Origin: Bacteroidia bacterium
GTDB lineage: Bacteria; Bacteroidota; Bacteroidia; Bacteroidales; Dysgonomonadaceae
Length of the DNA stretch: 13,817 bases
Assembly: GCA_025999435.1 (NCBI GenBank)
Contig: BNXH01000044.1
Span: 1 to 13,817, forward strand
Reading direction: 5' to 3'
Position 1 is the stretch's first letter, and each line of letters opens with the position of its first letter. A program made the translations under genes and the position numbers. Shown here in pieces: positions 6,453 through 13,446 of this stretch. The notes beneath the pieces are model-generated. The model saw only the letters and a list, made by a program, of their open reading frames with translations, was not told the DNA's origin and searched no databases.

Positions 6453-6522
6453 TTTTTAGTAGTTTTATAAAAGATTGACAATTAGCAATAAAGATAAGTA
6501 AAAAAACATCATATACAAATAT

Positions 6523-8139
6523 TTAGGATGATAAAACTTTCTTTTTAGCCAAAAAGTCTTTTATACCGCCTATATGTTCCCTTACTTTTTTATCTGAAAA
6601 TTCGAAAACTTTAGTTGCCAGCCCGTCTAAAAAATCTCTGTCATGCGATACTAAGATAACAGTACCATCGTAGTCTAACAGTGCATTTTTAAGGACTTCC
6701 TTAGTCTTTAGATCCAAATGGTTGGTAGGCTCGTCAAGGATCAAAAGGTTTACAGGTTCCAATAAAAGTTTTACCATTGCCAGGCGGGTACGTTCACCAC
6801 CGGAAAGAATTTTCACCTTTTTCTCAGAATCTTCTTTGTTAAACATAAAGGCTCCTAAGATACTCCGTATTTGTGTTCGTATATCACCTTCGGCCACACG
6901 GTCTATAGTTTCAAATACAGTAAGTTCCTCGTCTAGTAGGTCTGCCTGGTTCTGTGCAAAATAGCCAATTTCCACATTGTGTCCCAGCATAATATCGCCA
7001 TCGTACGTAGTTTCTCCCATAACGCATTTCACAAAGGTGGATTTTCCTTCGCCGTTTTTTCCTGCTAAAGCTATCTTCTCGCCACGTTCTATCATCAGAT
7101 TCGCGTTTTCGAAGACAAGATAATCGTCGTATTTTTTTGTCACCATATCCACTGTCAGAGGATAATTTCCCGATCGTGTTGCAGGTTGAAAACGGATGCG
7201 TATCTGCGATTTGTCTTCCTCGTCTATCTCTACCCGTTCCATTTTTTCGAGTTGACGAACCCGGCTTTGTACCAGGACAGCCTTTGCCGCCTGTGCCCTG
7301 AACCGTTCAATAAACTCTTCTATTTCTGCTATTTGCTTTTGCTGTGCTTCCCAAGCATGTATTTGTTGCAGGCGTCGCTCTTGTCGCAACTCTATATATT
7401 TAGAATAATTTACCTTGTAATCGTAGATACGTCCCATAGTCAGTTCTATGGTTCGTGTAGTAACAGCATCGATAAATGCCCGGTCGTGGGAAATGAGCAC
7501 TACGGCTTTAGCCTGCGTATTAATAAATTCCTCGAGCCAGCCGATCGATTCTATATCCAAATGGTTAGTAGGTTCGTCCAATAACATGACATCAGGGTTT
7601 CTCAACAGCAGTTTTGCCAATTCGATCCGCATACGCCATCCTCCGCTGAATTCATTGGTCGCCCTGTCCAGATCGGTGCGTTTGAATCCCAGCCCCAGCA
7701 AGGCTTTTTCTACTTCTCCCTCAAAATTAATGCCTTCTACCATGGCCAAGTGCTCGTGCGCATGTGTAAAGTCATCTATCAATTTGGCATAGTCGTCCGA
7801 CTCGTAGTCAGTCCGTGTTTCCAATTGCGTGTTCATATCTTCGATTTTTGCTTGTAAATCGAAAATATGAGAAAATGCGAGCGAAGCCTCTTCCCGCACG
7901 GTACGTTCGTCGGAAACCTTCATTACTTGCGGGAGGTATCCTACCGTAACGCCGTCCGGCCCGGTAATGCTTCCTCTATAATGGGTATTTACTCCGGCCA
8001 GGATCTTTAGCATGGTACTTTTGCCTGCGCCATTTTTGCCTACAAGAGCGATTTTATCTTTGTCGTTTATTATATAGCTAATATTATCGAACAAAATCCT
8101 GTCGCCTAACTCTACTTTGAGACTATCTATTATCAGCAT
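6523..8139 (-). CDS. ABC-F family ATP-binding protein (ribosome-associated type)
   Basis: This 538-residue protein has two ABC ATPase domains in one chain and no membrane segments, the ABC-F layout. Domain 1: Walker A GKNGAGKS (34-41), signature FSGGW (164-168), Walker B LLDEP (186-190), switch His218. A charged, coiled-coil-like linker follows (about 240-320), the position of the P-site tRNA interaction motif. Domain 2: Walker A GKNGEGKS (360-367), signature LSGGE (445-449), Walker B LILDEP (466-471), switch His499. ABC-F proteins bind the ribosomal E site and relieve stalled translation; some protect against antibiotics. Size and spacing recall the YbiT/YkpA group more than the resistance types, but the subfamily cannot be fixed by eye. 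An exact TAnnTTTG box (8170-8163) lies 23 bp before the start. Confidence 0.95.
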   Translation of the reverse strand: MLIIDSLKVELGDRILFDNISYIINDKDKIALVGKNGAGKSTMLKILAGVNTHYRGSITGPDGVTVGYLPQVMKVSDERTVREEASLAFSHIFDLQAKIEDMNTQLETRTDYESDDYAKLIDDFTHAHEHLAMVEGINFEGEVEKALLGLGFKRTDLDRATNEFSGGWRMRIELAKLLLRNPDVMLLDEPTNHLDIESIGWLEEFINTQAKAVVLISHDRAFIDAVTTRTIELTMGRIYDYKVNYSKYIELRQERRLQQIHAWEAQQKQIAEIEEFIERFRAQAAKAVLVQSRVRQLEKMERVEIDEEDKSQIRIRFQPATRSGNYPLTVDMVTKKYDDYLVFENANLMIERGEKIALAGKNGEGKSTFVKCVMGETTYDGDIMLGHNVEIGYFAQNQADLLDEELTVFETIDRVAEGDIRTQIRSILGAFMFNKEDSEKKVKILSGGERTRLAMVKLLLEPVNLLILDEPTNHLDLKTKEVLKNALLDYDGTVILVSHDRDFLDGLATKVFEFSDKKVREHIGGIKDFLAKKKVLSS

Positions 8140-8162
8140 TTACTTTTTTTATTTTGAAGCCG

Positions 8163-8170
8163 CAAAGGTA
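8163..8170 (-). promoter_or_regulatory. Bacteroidota -7 promoter element (TACCTTTG) for the ABC-F gene
   Basis: Minus-strand 8170-8163 reads TACCTTTG, an exact TAnnTTTG match 23 bp before the ABC-F start. No convincing -33 TTTG is seen in the tandem-repeat DNA upstream. Confidence 0.6.
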
Positions 8171-8179
8171 GATAAAATT

Positions 8180-8237
8180 AGTTATAAGTTATGAGTTATG
8201 AGTTACGAGTTGCTGCCGCTTTGCGCCAATTGGCACA
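8180..8237. repeat. 7-bp tandem array plus palindrome in intergenic DNA
   Basis: Units AGTTATA, AGTTATG, AGTTATG, AGTTACG and a degraded AGTTGCT run from 8180 to 8214. They are followed by a perfect palindrome GCCAATTGGC (8225-8234), extendable to 16 bp with one mismatched pair (8222-8237). This DNA separates the TerC stop from the ABC-F promoter. No T-tract follows the palindrome on either strand, so it is not a standard terminator. Confidence 0.7.
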
Positions 8238-8261
8238 TTCTCAAATTCTTCATTTTTAATT

Positions 8262-9092
8262 TTATTCTTTTTCTTGATCTATCAATTGTGAGTCTTTAAG
8301 CTTTACAGGTTTTGACTTTTTCCTGAGCTTCATATTCAGAAATTCTACTAACAGAGAGAATGCAATGGCGAAATAGATATATCCTTTAGGAATTTCTCCC
8401 ACAACAGAGCCTAATATTGACAGATTGGATAAGTGGGCTGCTTCTACGATCAACATTACTCCTATCAGAATAAGGAAGGAGAGTCCCAACATCTGTATAG
8501 TGGGATGCTCGTTGACAAATTTACTTACAGGGGCGGAGAATAGGAGCATAACCATTACAGCCAGAACAACTGCTGTCACCATGATAGTCATGGCTCCTGC
8601 ATATCCAAATTCATTGAAACTGACAAGCCCTACAGCAGTAAGTACACTGTCGAAAGAGAAGACGATGTCGAGCGCTACTATCTGTACAATAACGCTGATA
8701 AACCCGGTTTTAGATTTTCCATGTATTGCATCACTTTCACCTTCTAATTTGTGATGTATCTCTGTCACACTTTTGTATAAAAGGAATAGGCCTCCAACCA
8801 GTATTATTATACTTTGCCCTGATATGGAGCCGTCGATCCAGGATGTGTCGAAGCTTAGTATAGGTTGTGTCAGTTTCATTAGCCACGAAACGCAAAATAG
8901 CAATCCTATCCGAAAGAACATAGCAAGCAAAAGACCTGTTGTTCTCGCTTTAGGTTGGTCTTTGGCGGGTAATTTAGCGGAAATGATAGATAAAAACACA
9001 ATATTATCTATCCCTAATACTATTTCAAGAAATGAAAGGGTTAATAAAGCTATCCACGCACTAGGAAGCAAAAATGTTTCAAAAATTTCCAT
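8262..9092 (-). CDS. TerC-family integral membrane protein (putative metal ion exporter)
   Basis: This 276-residue polytopic protein belongs to the TerC family. Both family signatures are visible: EIVLGIDNIVFLS (23-35, acidic E23 and D29 in helix 1) and ALDIVFSFDSVLTAVGL (140-156, D142 and D148), with about seven to eight membrane helices (12-38, 53-72, 93-108, 132-156, 164-187, 200-219, 238-254) and a basic C-terminal tail. Characterised TerC relatives export Mn2+ or help metalate secreted proteins; the ion here is not shown by the sequence. A longer frame opens with TTG at 9110, but that codon lies inside the -7 promoter box, so ATG 9092 is chosen. The leader is about 10 bases, too short for a yybP-ykoY-type riboswitch. 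It lies upstream of the ABC-F gene on the same strand, 122 bp apart. Confidence 0.92.
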   Translation of the reverse strand: MEIFETFLLPSAWIALLTLSFLEIVLGIDNIVFLSIISAKLPAKDQPKARTTGLLLAMFFRIGLLFCVSWLMKLTQPILSFDTSWIDGSISGQSIIILVGGLFLLYKSVTEIHHKLEGESDAIHGKSKTGFISVIVQIVALDIVFSFDSVLTAVGLVSFNEFGYAGAMTIMVTAVVLAVMVMLLFSAPVSKFVNEHPTIQMLGLSFLILIGVMLIVEAAHLSNLSILGSVVGEIPKGYIYFAIAFSLLVEFLNMKLRKKSKPVKLKDSQLIDQEKE

Positions 9093-9107
9093 GTTATACT
9101 TTTGGGG

Positions 9108-9115
9108 CAAATTTA
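9108..9115 (-). promoter_or_regulatory. Bacteroidota -7 promoter element (TAAATTTG) for the TerC gene
   Basis: Minus-strand 9115-9108 reads TAAATTTG, an exact TAnnTTTG match 15 bp before the ATG at 9092. It rules against translation starting at the upstream TTG (9110), which lies within the box. Confidence 0.6.
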
Positions 9116-9140
9116 AGAAAGAAATTTCTGAAAAAAATAG

Positions 9141-9311
9141 TTATTTTGCTTTTTCTAAATACTCTTTTATAACAGAGTCCCTGTCTGTTTTAGTCAAACG
9201 AAATAGATGCTTTACTTGAGCCCATAGTTTTTTAGTCGAGCCATTGTAATTACTGCTACTTGTTGTCTTGTATTGAAACGTTAAAGGTAACTCTTTTATA
9301 ATGAAAACCAA
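9141..9311 (-). CDS. Possible small ORF or gene remnant upstream of TerC
   Basis: A reading frame with protein-like composition runs on the minus strand from a TTG at 9311 to TAA at 9141 (56 codons). Its second half is WAQVKHLFRLTKTDRDSV followed by a charged, Lys/Glu-rich end, resembling an amphipathic helical tail; the first third is hydrophobic. There is no ATG or GTG in frame, and a stop lies four codons upstream of the TTG. It could be a small protein with a TTG start or the 3' end of a decayed gene. I do not recognise it. It lies in the 321-bp gap between the diverging TerC and HD genes; the rest of that gap holds only their promoters. Confidence 0.3.
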   Translation of the reverse strand: MVFIIKELPLTFQYKTTSSSNYNGSTKKLWAQVKHLFRLTKTDRDSVIKEYLEKAK

Positions 9312-9363
9312 GAATGTAAGCTTTTAAATAGTTTTTTAGTTTTCTAATGTTAAATTATTGTGT

Positions 9364-9393
9364 TTTGAGTTCTTTCAAAAGTCTCTATCTTTG
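9364..9393 (+). promoter_or_regulatory. Bacteroidota promoter (TTTG, 18 bp, TATCTTTG) for the HD gene
   Basis: TTTG at 9364-9367 (-33) and TATCTTTG at 9386-9393 (-7) match the Bacteroidota sigma-A consensus with an 18-bp spacer. The box ends 20 bp before the HD-protein start. Confidence 0.7.
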
Positions 9394-9413
9394 TTTACCT
9401 AAAATATAGTCAA

Positions 9414-10637
9414 ATGGACAGAAAGAAAATAATAAATGATCCTGTGTTCGGATTTATTACTATACCCAATAATTTTTTATATGACCTGATACAACATCCT
9501 ATACTTCAACGGCTAAATCGTATAAAGCAAATGGGTCTGGCGTTCTTTGTATATCCCGGGGCGCAACATACACGGTTGCATCATTCCATAGGGGCTATGT
9601 ACCTGATGAATGAGGCTGTCGGTAATCTGAGGATGAAAGGCCATGAAATTACAAACGAAGAAGCGATTGGCGCGATGGCTAGCATCTTGTTACACGATGT
9701 TGGACATGGTCCATTTTCTCATGCCTTGGAACACACGCTTATAAATGGGATACATCATGAGGAGTTGTCTCTGGCATTGATAAAATACCTTAATGAAGAG
9801 TTATCCGGACAATTGGATACTTGCCTTATGATTTTTCAGAACAAGTATCCTAAAAGGTTTTTACACCAGCTTGTGAGCGGGCAACTGGATGTCGACCGTC
9901 TTGATTATCTTAGGCGCGATAGCTTTTTTTCCGGTGTAACGGAAGGAAATATTGGTTCGGCACGTATTATAAAAATGTTGGATGTGCGCAACGATCGTTT
10001 GGTTGTAGAGGCAAAGGGGATTTATTCCATTGAAAATTTTCTTACATCCCGGCGGTTGATGTATTGGCAGGTTTACTTGCATAAAACAGCTGTAGCTGCC
10101 GAAAAGATGCTAATAAAGGTATTGGTACGGGCAAAAGAGCTTTCAAATGCAGGTACTAAGTTATTTGCATCGCCGGCTCTACTTTATTTCCTGGAGAATA
10201 AAATAGATAAGAAGTATTATGAAAAAAATAAAGATGAGGTTTTAGCTCATTTTATTAAATTAGATGATAATGATATTTGGAGCGCCTTGAAGGTGTGGGC
10301 TGATAGCGATGATATTATTTTGTCCAAACTTAGTTCCGGGTTGGTAAATAGAAAATTATTCAAAATAGAAATAACTGCTCAACCCGCTGATCCGGCATAT
10401 ATTAGCAAGTATGTGGAAAAATATGTGAAAGAGTTGGGCATAAGTGAATATGAAGCCTCTTATTTATACTCGTCCGATGTAATATATACGAATATGTATA
10501 ATGAATTTGACGACAGTATTGATATTCTTTACAATGATGAAACAATAAAGGATATATCCGAAGCATCGGATATGTTGAATATCCAGCTTTTATCTAAAAC
10601 GGTTGAAAAATATTATTTTTCTTATCTGAAATTATAG
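9414..10637 (+). CDS. HD-domain phosphohydrolase (SAMHD1/dNTPase-like)
   Basis: This 407-residue cytosolic protein has the core of the SAMHD1/dGTPase-type HD family. Visible motifs: HTRLHHSIGAMYL (52-64; the HTRFEHS-type motif, metal His57), LLHDVGHGPFSHALEH (92-107; HD pair H94/D95 plus H98 and H103), and QLDVDRLDYLRRDS (157-170; metal ligand D161). Characterised relatives remove triphosphate from dNTPs, or act as broad nucleotide phosphohydrolases; the substrate here is not established. The C-terminal half (about 200-407) is helical with an alpha/beta end, of a length normal for the bacterial YwfO-like group. It lacks the SAM domain of SAMHD1. It is monocistronic by appearance, driven by a near-ideal promoter; no clear terminator follows, and the next gene is on the other strand. 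Confidence 0.9.
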   Translation: MDRKKIINDPVFGFITIPNNFLYDLIQHPILQRLNRIKQMGLAFFVYPGAQHTRLHHSIGAMYLMNEAVGNLRMKGHEITNEEAIGAMASILLHDVGHGPFSHALEHTLINGIHHEELSLALIKYLNEELSGQLDTCLMIFQNKYPKRFLHQLVSGQLDVDRLDYLRRDSFFSGVTEGNIGSARIIKMLDVRNDRLVVEAKGIYSIENFLTSRRLMYWQVYLHKTAVAAEKMLIKVLVRAKELSNAGTKLFASPALLYFLENKIDKKYYEKNKDEVLAHFIKLDDNDIWSALKVWADSDDIILSKLSSGLVNRKLFKIEITAQPADPAYISKYVEKYVKELGISEYEASYLYSSDVIYTNMYNEFDDSIDILYNDETIKDISEASDMLNIQLLSKTVEKYYFSYLKL

Positions 10638-10741
10638 ATTGTGCCTTGTCAGCCGGTCATAAAAAGAATATATGATTACGATAGTAAATAAATAATGCTG
10701 GTTCTGTTGACCTTTTTGTTTTGTATCAATACTTTAACTTG

Positions 10742-10933
10742 TTATATTGTTCTATACCCGGCTACAATTCCTTTGTCTATTAATAATTGAATAATATCAT
10801 AATCCTTATTTGATTTCGCCCTCTTTCCCCGTGCCAAAGCATGCACTTTAAACGCACTACACCCAAATTGTCTTGCTATTTCTTTATATGTTCTTTTATT
10901 TTTACTGAACATATACAGTAAAAAATTTTTCAT
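10742..10933 (-). CDS. Small helix-turn-helix protein
   Basis: This 63-residue protein contains one helix-turn-helix: TYKEIARQFGCSAFKVHALARGK (residues 15-37), where YKEIARQFGCS forms the first helix and turn and AFKVHALARGKRAK the recognition helix with a basic tail. The rest is a short helix (DYDIIQLLIDKGIV). It looks like a compact DNA-binding protein of a kind common as orphan genes in Bacteroidales; the target is unknown. The start at 10933 is the first ATG, with MKNFLLY following. A perfect 12-bp tandem repeat lies 27 bp upstream (10961-10984) and could be its own binding site. It converges on the HD gene, 104 bp away, with no obvious terminator between them. Confidence 0.7.
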   Translation of the reverse strand: MKNFLLYMFSKNKRTYKEIARQFGCSAFKVHALARGKRAKSNKDYDIIQLLIDKGIVAGYRTI

Positions 10934-10960
10934 ACTGAAGGCTGTAAAGTATTATCTAAC

Positions 10961-10984
10961 CTAAAAACAACTCTAAAAACAACT
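10961..10984. repeat. Perfect 12-bp tandem direct repeat upstream of the HTH gene
   Basis: CTAAAAACAACT occurs twice with no gap (10961-10972, 10973-10984). It lies 27 bp upstream of the start of the small HTH gene on the minus strand, where promoter and operator sites would be expected. Confidence 0.75.
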
Positions 10985-11211
10985 GCTGTTACAAATATAT
11001 TTTATTTTTTTGAAAAAAAAATAACTATTTTATAACTTTAACAGTTAAGGGTCTGTTCCTCAGTTTTTTTTAAGAAAAATTGGTATTGTCAAGATAAGCA
11101 GCTTTTCCCTGGTTATATATTATGTTGTTCCTACAGTTTTGTTATTCGATCGATATATCAGCTTCCATAAGCCTGACAATACTCTCTACTAATCTGTCCG
11201 AAATAAGATTT

Positions 11212-11300
11212 AAAGATTCAAAGATTCAATGATTCAAAAATTCAAAAATTTAATTATTTCCAGTATACTACTTACTACTTACTACTCACTACTCACTACT
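11212..11300. repeat. Adjacent 8-bp (x5) and 7-bp (x5) tandem arrays
   Basis: From 11212 to 11251 an 8-bp unit (AAAGATTC, AAAGATTC, AATGATTC, AAAAATTC, AAAAATTT) repeats five times. From 11266 to 11300 a 7-bp unit (TACTACT three times, CACTACT twice) repeats five times. Neither is in a gene. A related 7-bp array lies at 8180-8214. Confidence 0.85.
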
Positions 11301-11323
11301 GTATAGATAAATCCGGGATTATA

Positions 11324-11381
11324 ACACTGAGTTACACAGAGAAGACACTGAGAAACACAGAGTTTTTTATAGATTCTCCGT
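11324..11381 (+). repeat. Second copy of the CACTGAG repeat
   Basis: Positions 11324-11369 match the reverse complement of the right arm of the hairpin at 21-116 over about 46 bp with roughly six or seven differences, including the 3' T run. A degenerate right arm may remain at 11371-11381 (ATTCTCCGTG), so this copy forms a weaker hairpin. Confidence 0.75.
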
Positions 11382-11446
11382 GCGACTCCTTTTACCCCGT
11401 GTTTAAAAATTGAGCGCGGGGGAGATGTGTCAAAAGATAGAGTTTT

Positions 11447-11609
11447 CGTCATTGCGAGTCGGAACCCAATTTTTTGGGCACAATGGTATATGACAGAATG
11501 CTAAATCGCTACATTTTTGATATGTTGAATATATTTTCATTTCACTCATTATCAACAGTATATAAAAATCTGTCATTGCGGGGAGACGTTAGCCGACGAA
11601 GCAATCCGG
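11447..11609. repeat. Pair of ATTGC/GCAAT dispersed repeats
   Basis: TCGTCATTGCGAGTCGG (11447-11462 region) and TGTCATTGCGGGGAG...CGACGAAGCAATCC (11571-11607) resemble the widely dispersed CATTGCGAG...CGAAGCAATC repeats of many bacterial genomes. ATTGC at 11575 pairs with GCAAT at 11601 in the second copy. The first copy keeps only its left half. Confidence 0.6.
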
Positions 11610-11704
11610 TAATTATAAGCAATAGCTTCAATATTATGAAAATCAACACAACGATATGCCCAATATTTTTTGTCATGTACTATGATTGGAAAATCCAGCG
11701 CGCG

Positions 11705-11785
11705 TTGACCCCGTGCGCCGGTCGAAGTTGACCCCTTTGACCAAAATATGACTGCCCCCTTGTGCCAAAATAAAAATGACCCCTG
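11705..11785. repeat. IS21 left-end multiple repeats (probable transposase-binding sites)
   Basis: TTGACCCC occurs at 11705 and 11728, and a TGACCCCTG variant at 11777. Two longer copies, CCCCTTTGACCAAAATA (11732-11748) and CCCCTTGTGCCAAAATA (11756-11772), are 24 bp apart. Multiple terminal repeats of this kind are known at IS21 ends, where IstA binds. Confidence 0.65.
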
Positions 11786-11813
11786 TCGACATATTAGCCG
11801 GCAGGGGTTTTTT
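11780..11813 (+). terminator. Terminator-like hairpin inside the IS left end
   Basis: A 9-bp stem (11780-11788 with 11799-11807, one G-T wobble, 10-base loop) is followed by six T (11808-11813). It lies between the terminal repeats and the istA start at 11863. It would stop transcription entering from outside and so limit istA expression; it also argues against translation starting at the ATG at 11776. Confidence 0.75.
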
Positions 11814-11862
11814 ACGTAATTTCGGTTCCCGTCCTGGTCGATGGGTTAAAACTAAAATTACA

Positions 11863-13446
11863 ATGACAACAAAGTTAGCAAACATTCTTCATTGCTATGC
11901 AATGGGGATGGGGATAAAAGGTGTCAGCGCAACCTTTGAGTTATCCCGCAACACAGTGCGCAAGTATGTGCGTCTGTTTCAAGAGAGTGGTATACCGATG
12001 GAACAGCTTTTGTCCATGCCCGCAAGCCGTATACAGGAGATATTCGGAGGCAGCGGCGAGAGGGAACGTACCCCTTCCGGTCGACAGCTGGAACTGGAGG
12101 CGCTTTTGCCGGAGTATGCCGCAAGGCTCACACGCAAGGGCGTGACAGTGAAGTCTCTGTTTGAAGAGTATCGACGTGAGTATCCGGACGGGTTCCGTCA
12201 TGCAAGCTTCGGAGTGTACTTACAGCGCTATCGGCTTGTATCACGCCCTGTCGGGCACGTAGAGCATTATGCCGCAGATCAGATGTATATTGACTTTGCA
12301 GGCGACCGCCTGCAGATTGTTGATGAGAAGACGGGCGAAGTCCGGTCAGTGGAAGTTTTCGTTGCTATTCTGCCATGCAGCCACTATACCTACTGCGAGG
12401 CAGTCTGGTCGCAGAAGAAAGAAGACCTGATAAAGGCCTGTGAGAACGCGCTGCACTTCTATGGAGGTGTACCGATGGCTATCGTCCCGGACAATCTGAA
12501 GTCTGCGGTAACCCGGAGCAACCGTAACGAGCCGGTGATTAACGATGACTTTGCCGCTTTTGCCGAGCATTATGGCTCAGCAGTGTATCCGGCACGCGTT
12601 AGACATCCCAAAGACAAAGCTCTTGTAGAGAATGCGGTAAAACTGATGTACAAGTCTGTTTATGCCGATGTCGAAGGTCTGATGTTCCATAATCTGGAAT
12701 CGCTCAACAACGCCATTATCCAATCTCTCAGCGAGTTCAATGACCGCAAGCTTACCGGACGCAGCCAGTCGCGCAGGCAACTGTTCGAAGAGGTGGAGAA
12801 AGACTACCTGAGAGCTCTGCCCTCAGTGCGCTATCAGATGAAGGAGCGCAAATCTGTGACTGTCATGCGTAATAGCTATGTGACGCTGGGCAAGCATCAT
12901 TACAGCGTGCCCAAGGAGTATATAGGCAAACGCGTCGATATAGTCTACGATGCTGACACCCTCGATATCTTCTACGGTCTAAAACTGGTCACCACCCATC
13001 ACCGTGATGACACTCCCTACGGTTACACGCAAAAGGAAGCGCACAACCTTCCCGGACGGCAGGGCAGCTACGAAAAGAATCTCGACGAGGTCTTCGAGCG
13101 AGCCGCCCAGATAGACAATATCGTCTTGCTCTACCTCAGGGAAGTGGCATCACAGAAGAAGTATCCACCTCAGGCGTTCCGTTCATGCAGAGGTATCCTT
13201 TCTTTGGAAAAGACCTTCGGTCTGGACAGGATTGTGGCCGCATGTGCCTGCGCCTCACAGATGCGCGTTTACGGATATCAGGACATTATCGGCATCCTGA
13301 ACCGGGGCGATGACTCCAACTTCTTGGAACAGGCCGATGAAGACATGGTCTCTGGTTCATCACCCCAGCATCACAAGAACATCCGTGGACGTGAATACTT
13401 CTCAAAATCAATAACAAAATCAAACAAAAACAATGGAAACAAATAG
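11863..13446 (+). CDS. istA: IS21-family transposase IstA
   Basis: This 527-residue protein is the DDE transposase of the IS21 family. Visible in order: an N-terminal helix-turn-helix (about 13-42, GIKGVSATFELSRNTVRKYV), a helical DNA-binding region, and the RNase-H-like catalytic core with D144 (YIDFAG), D210 (IVPDN) and E256 (HPKDKALVEN), the last two 46 residues apart. The C-terminal part (about 320-500) holds the beta-rich Mu-type segment (SVTVMRNSYVTLGKHHYSVP). With IstB it catalyses cut-and-paste-like transposition through a circular intermediate. The frame is open from 11776, but that start lies in the terminal repeats and upstream of a terminator; ATG 11863 (MTTKLANILHCYAMG) matches the usual N terminus. 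The gene appears intact, overlaps istB by 14 bp and is far richer in GC than the host genes. Confidence 0.95.
   Translation: MTTKLANILHCYAMGMGIKGVSATFELSRNTVRKYVRLFQESGIPMEQLLSMPASRIQEIFGGSGERERTPSGRQLELEALLPEYAARLTRKGVTVKSLFEEYRREYPDGFRHASFGVYLQRYRLVSRPVGHVEHYAADQMYIDFAGDRLQIVDEKTGEVRSVEVFVAILPCSHYTYCEAVWSQKKEDLIKACENALHFYGGVPMAIVPDNLKSAVTRSNRNEPVINDDFAAFAEHYGSAVYPARVRHPKDKALVENAVKLMYKSVYADVEGLMFHNLESLNNAIIQSLSEFNDRKLTGRSQSRRQLFEEVEKDYLRALPSVRYQMKERKSVTVMRNSYVTLGKHHYSVPKEYIGKRVDIVYDADTLDIFYGLKLVTTHHRDDTPYGYTQKEAHNLPGRQGSYEKNLDEVFERAAQIDNIVLLYLREVASQKKYPPQAFRSCRGILSLEKTFGLDRIVAACACASQMRVYGYQDIIGILNRGDDSNFLEQADEDMVSGSSPQHHKNIRGREYFSKSITKSNKNNGNK

Larger units (their letters stand above)
10985..11704. 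other. Gene-free repeat-rich region between HTH gene and IS21 element
   Basis: About 720 bp contain no convincing gene. They hold an AT-rich stretch (10985-11060), 8-bp and 7-bp tandem arrays (11212-11300), a CACTGAG repeat copy (11324-11369), a GC stem with one wobble pair (11395-11401 with 11415-11421, no T-tract) and two ATTGC/GCAAT-type dispersed repeats (11447-11462 and 11571-11609). The open frame 11474-11731 on the plus strand is low-complexity and runs into the IS end, so it is not counted as a gene. Confidence 0.7.

Noticed and set aside
8222..8237. Palindrome downstream of TerC as a terminator
   Set aside because: No T-tract follows on either strand; more likely part of an intergenic repeat.
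9093..9110. Six-codon N-terminal extension of the TerC protein from TTG 9110
   Set aside because: The TTG lies inside an exact -7 promoter box, so it would not be in the transcript.
9093..9413. yybP-ykoY-type manganese riboswitch before TerC
   Set aside because: The promoter box is only 15 bp from the start codon, leaving no room for the aptamer.
11144..11227. Short minus-strand frame ending in ISDRLVESIVRLMEADISIE
   Set aside because: Looks protein-like over about 20 residues but is only ~25 codons, has no upstream start and runs into the octamer array; could be a gene remnant but is too short to support.
11474..11731. 85-codon plus-strand ORF before the IS
   Set aside because: Low-complexity product, spans an ATTGC/GCAAT repeat and crosses the IS border; no motif or start signal.
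11776..11862. 29-codon N-terminal extension of istA from the ATG at 11776
   Set aside because: It runs through the IS terminal repeats and a terminator hairpin; the ATG at 11863 gives the normal IstA N terminus.
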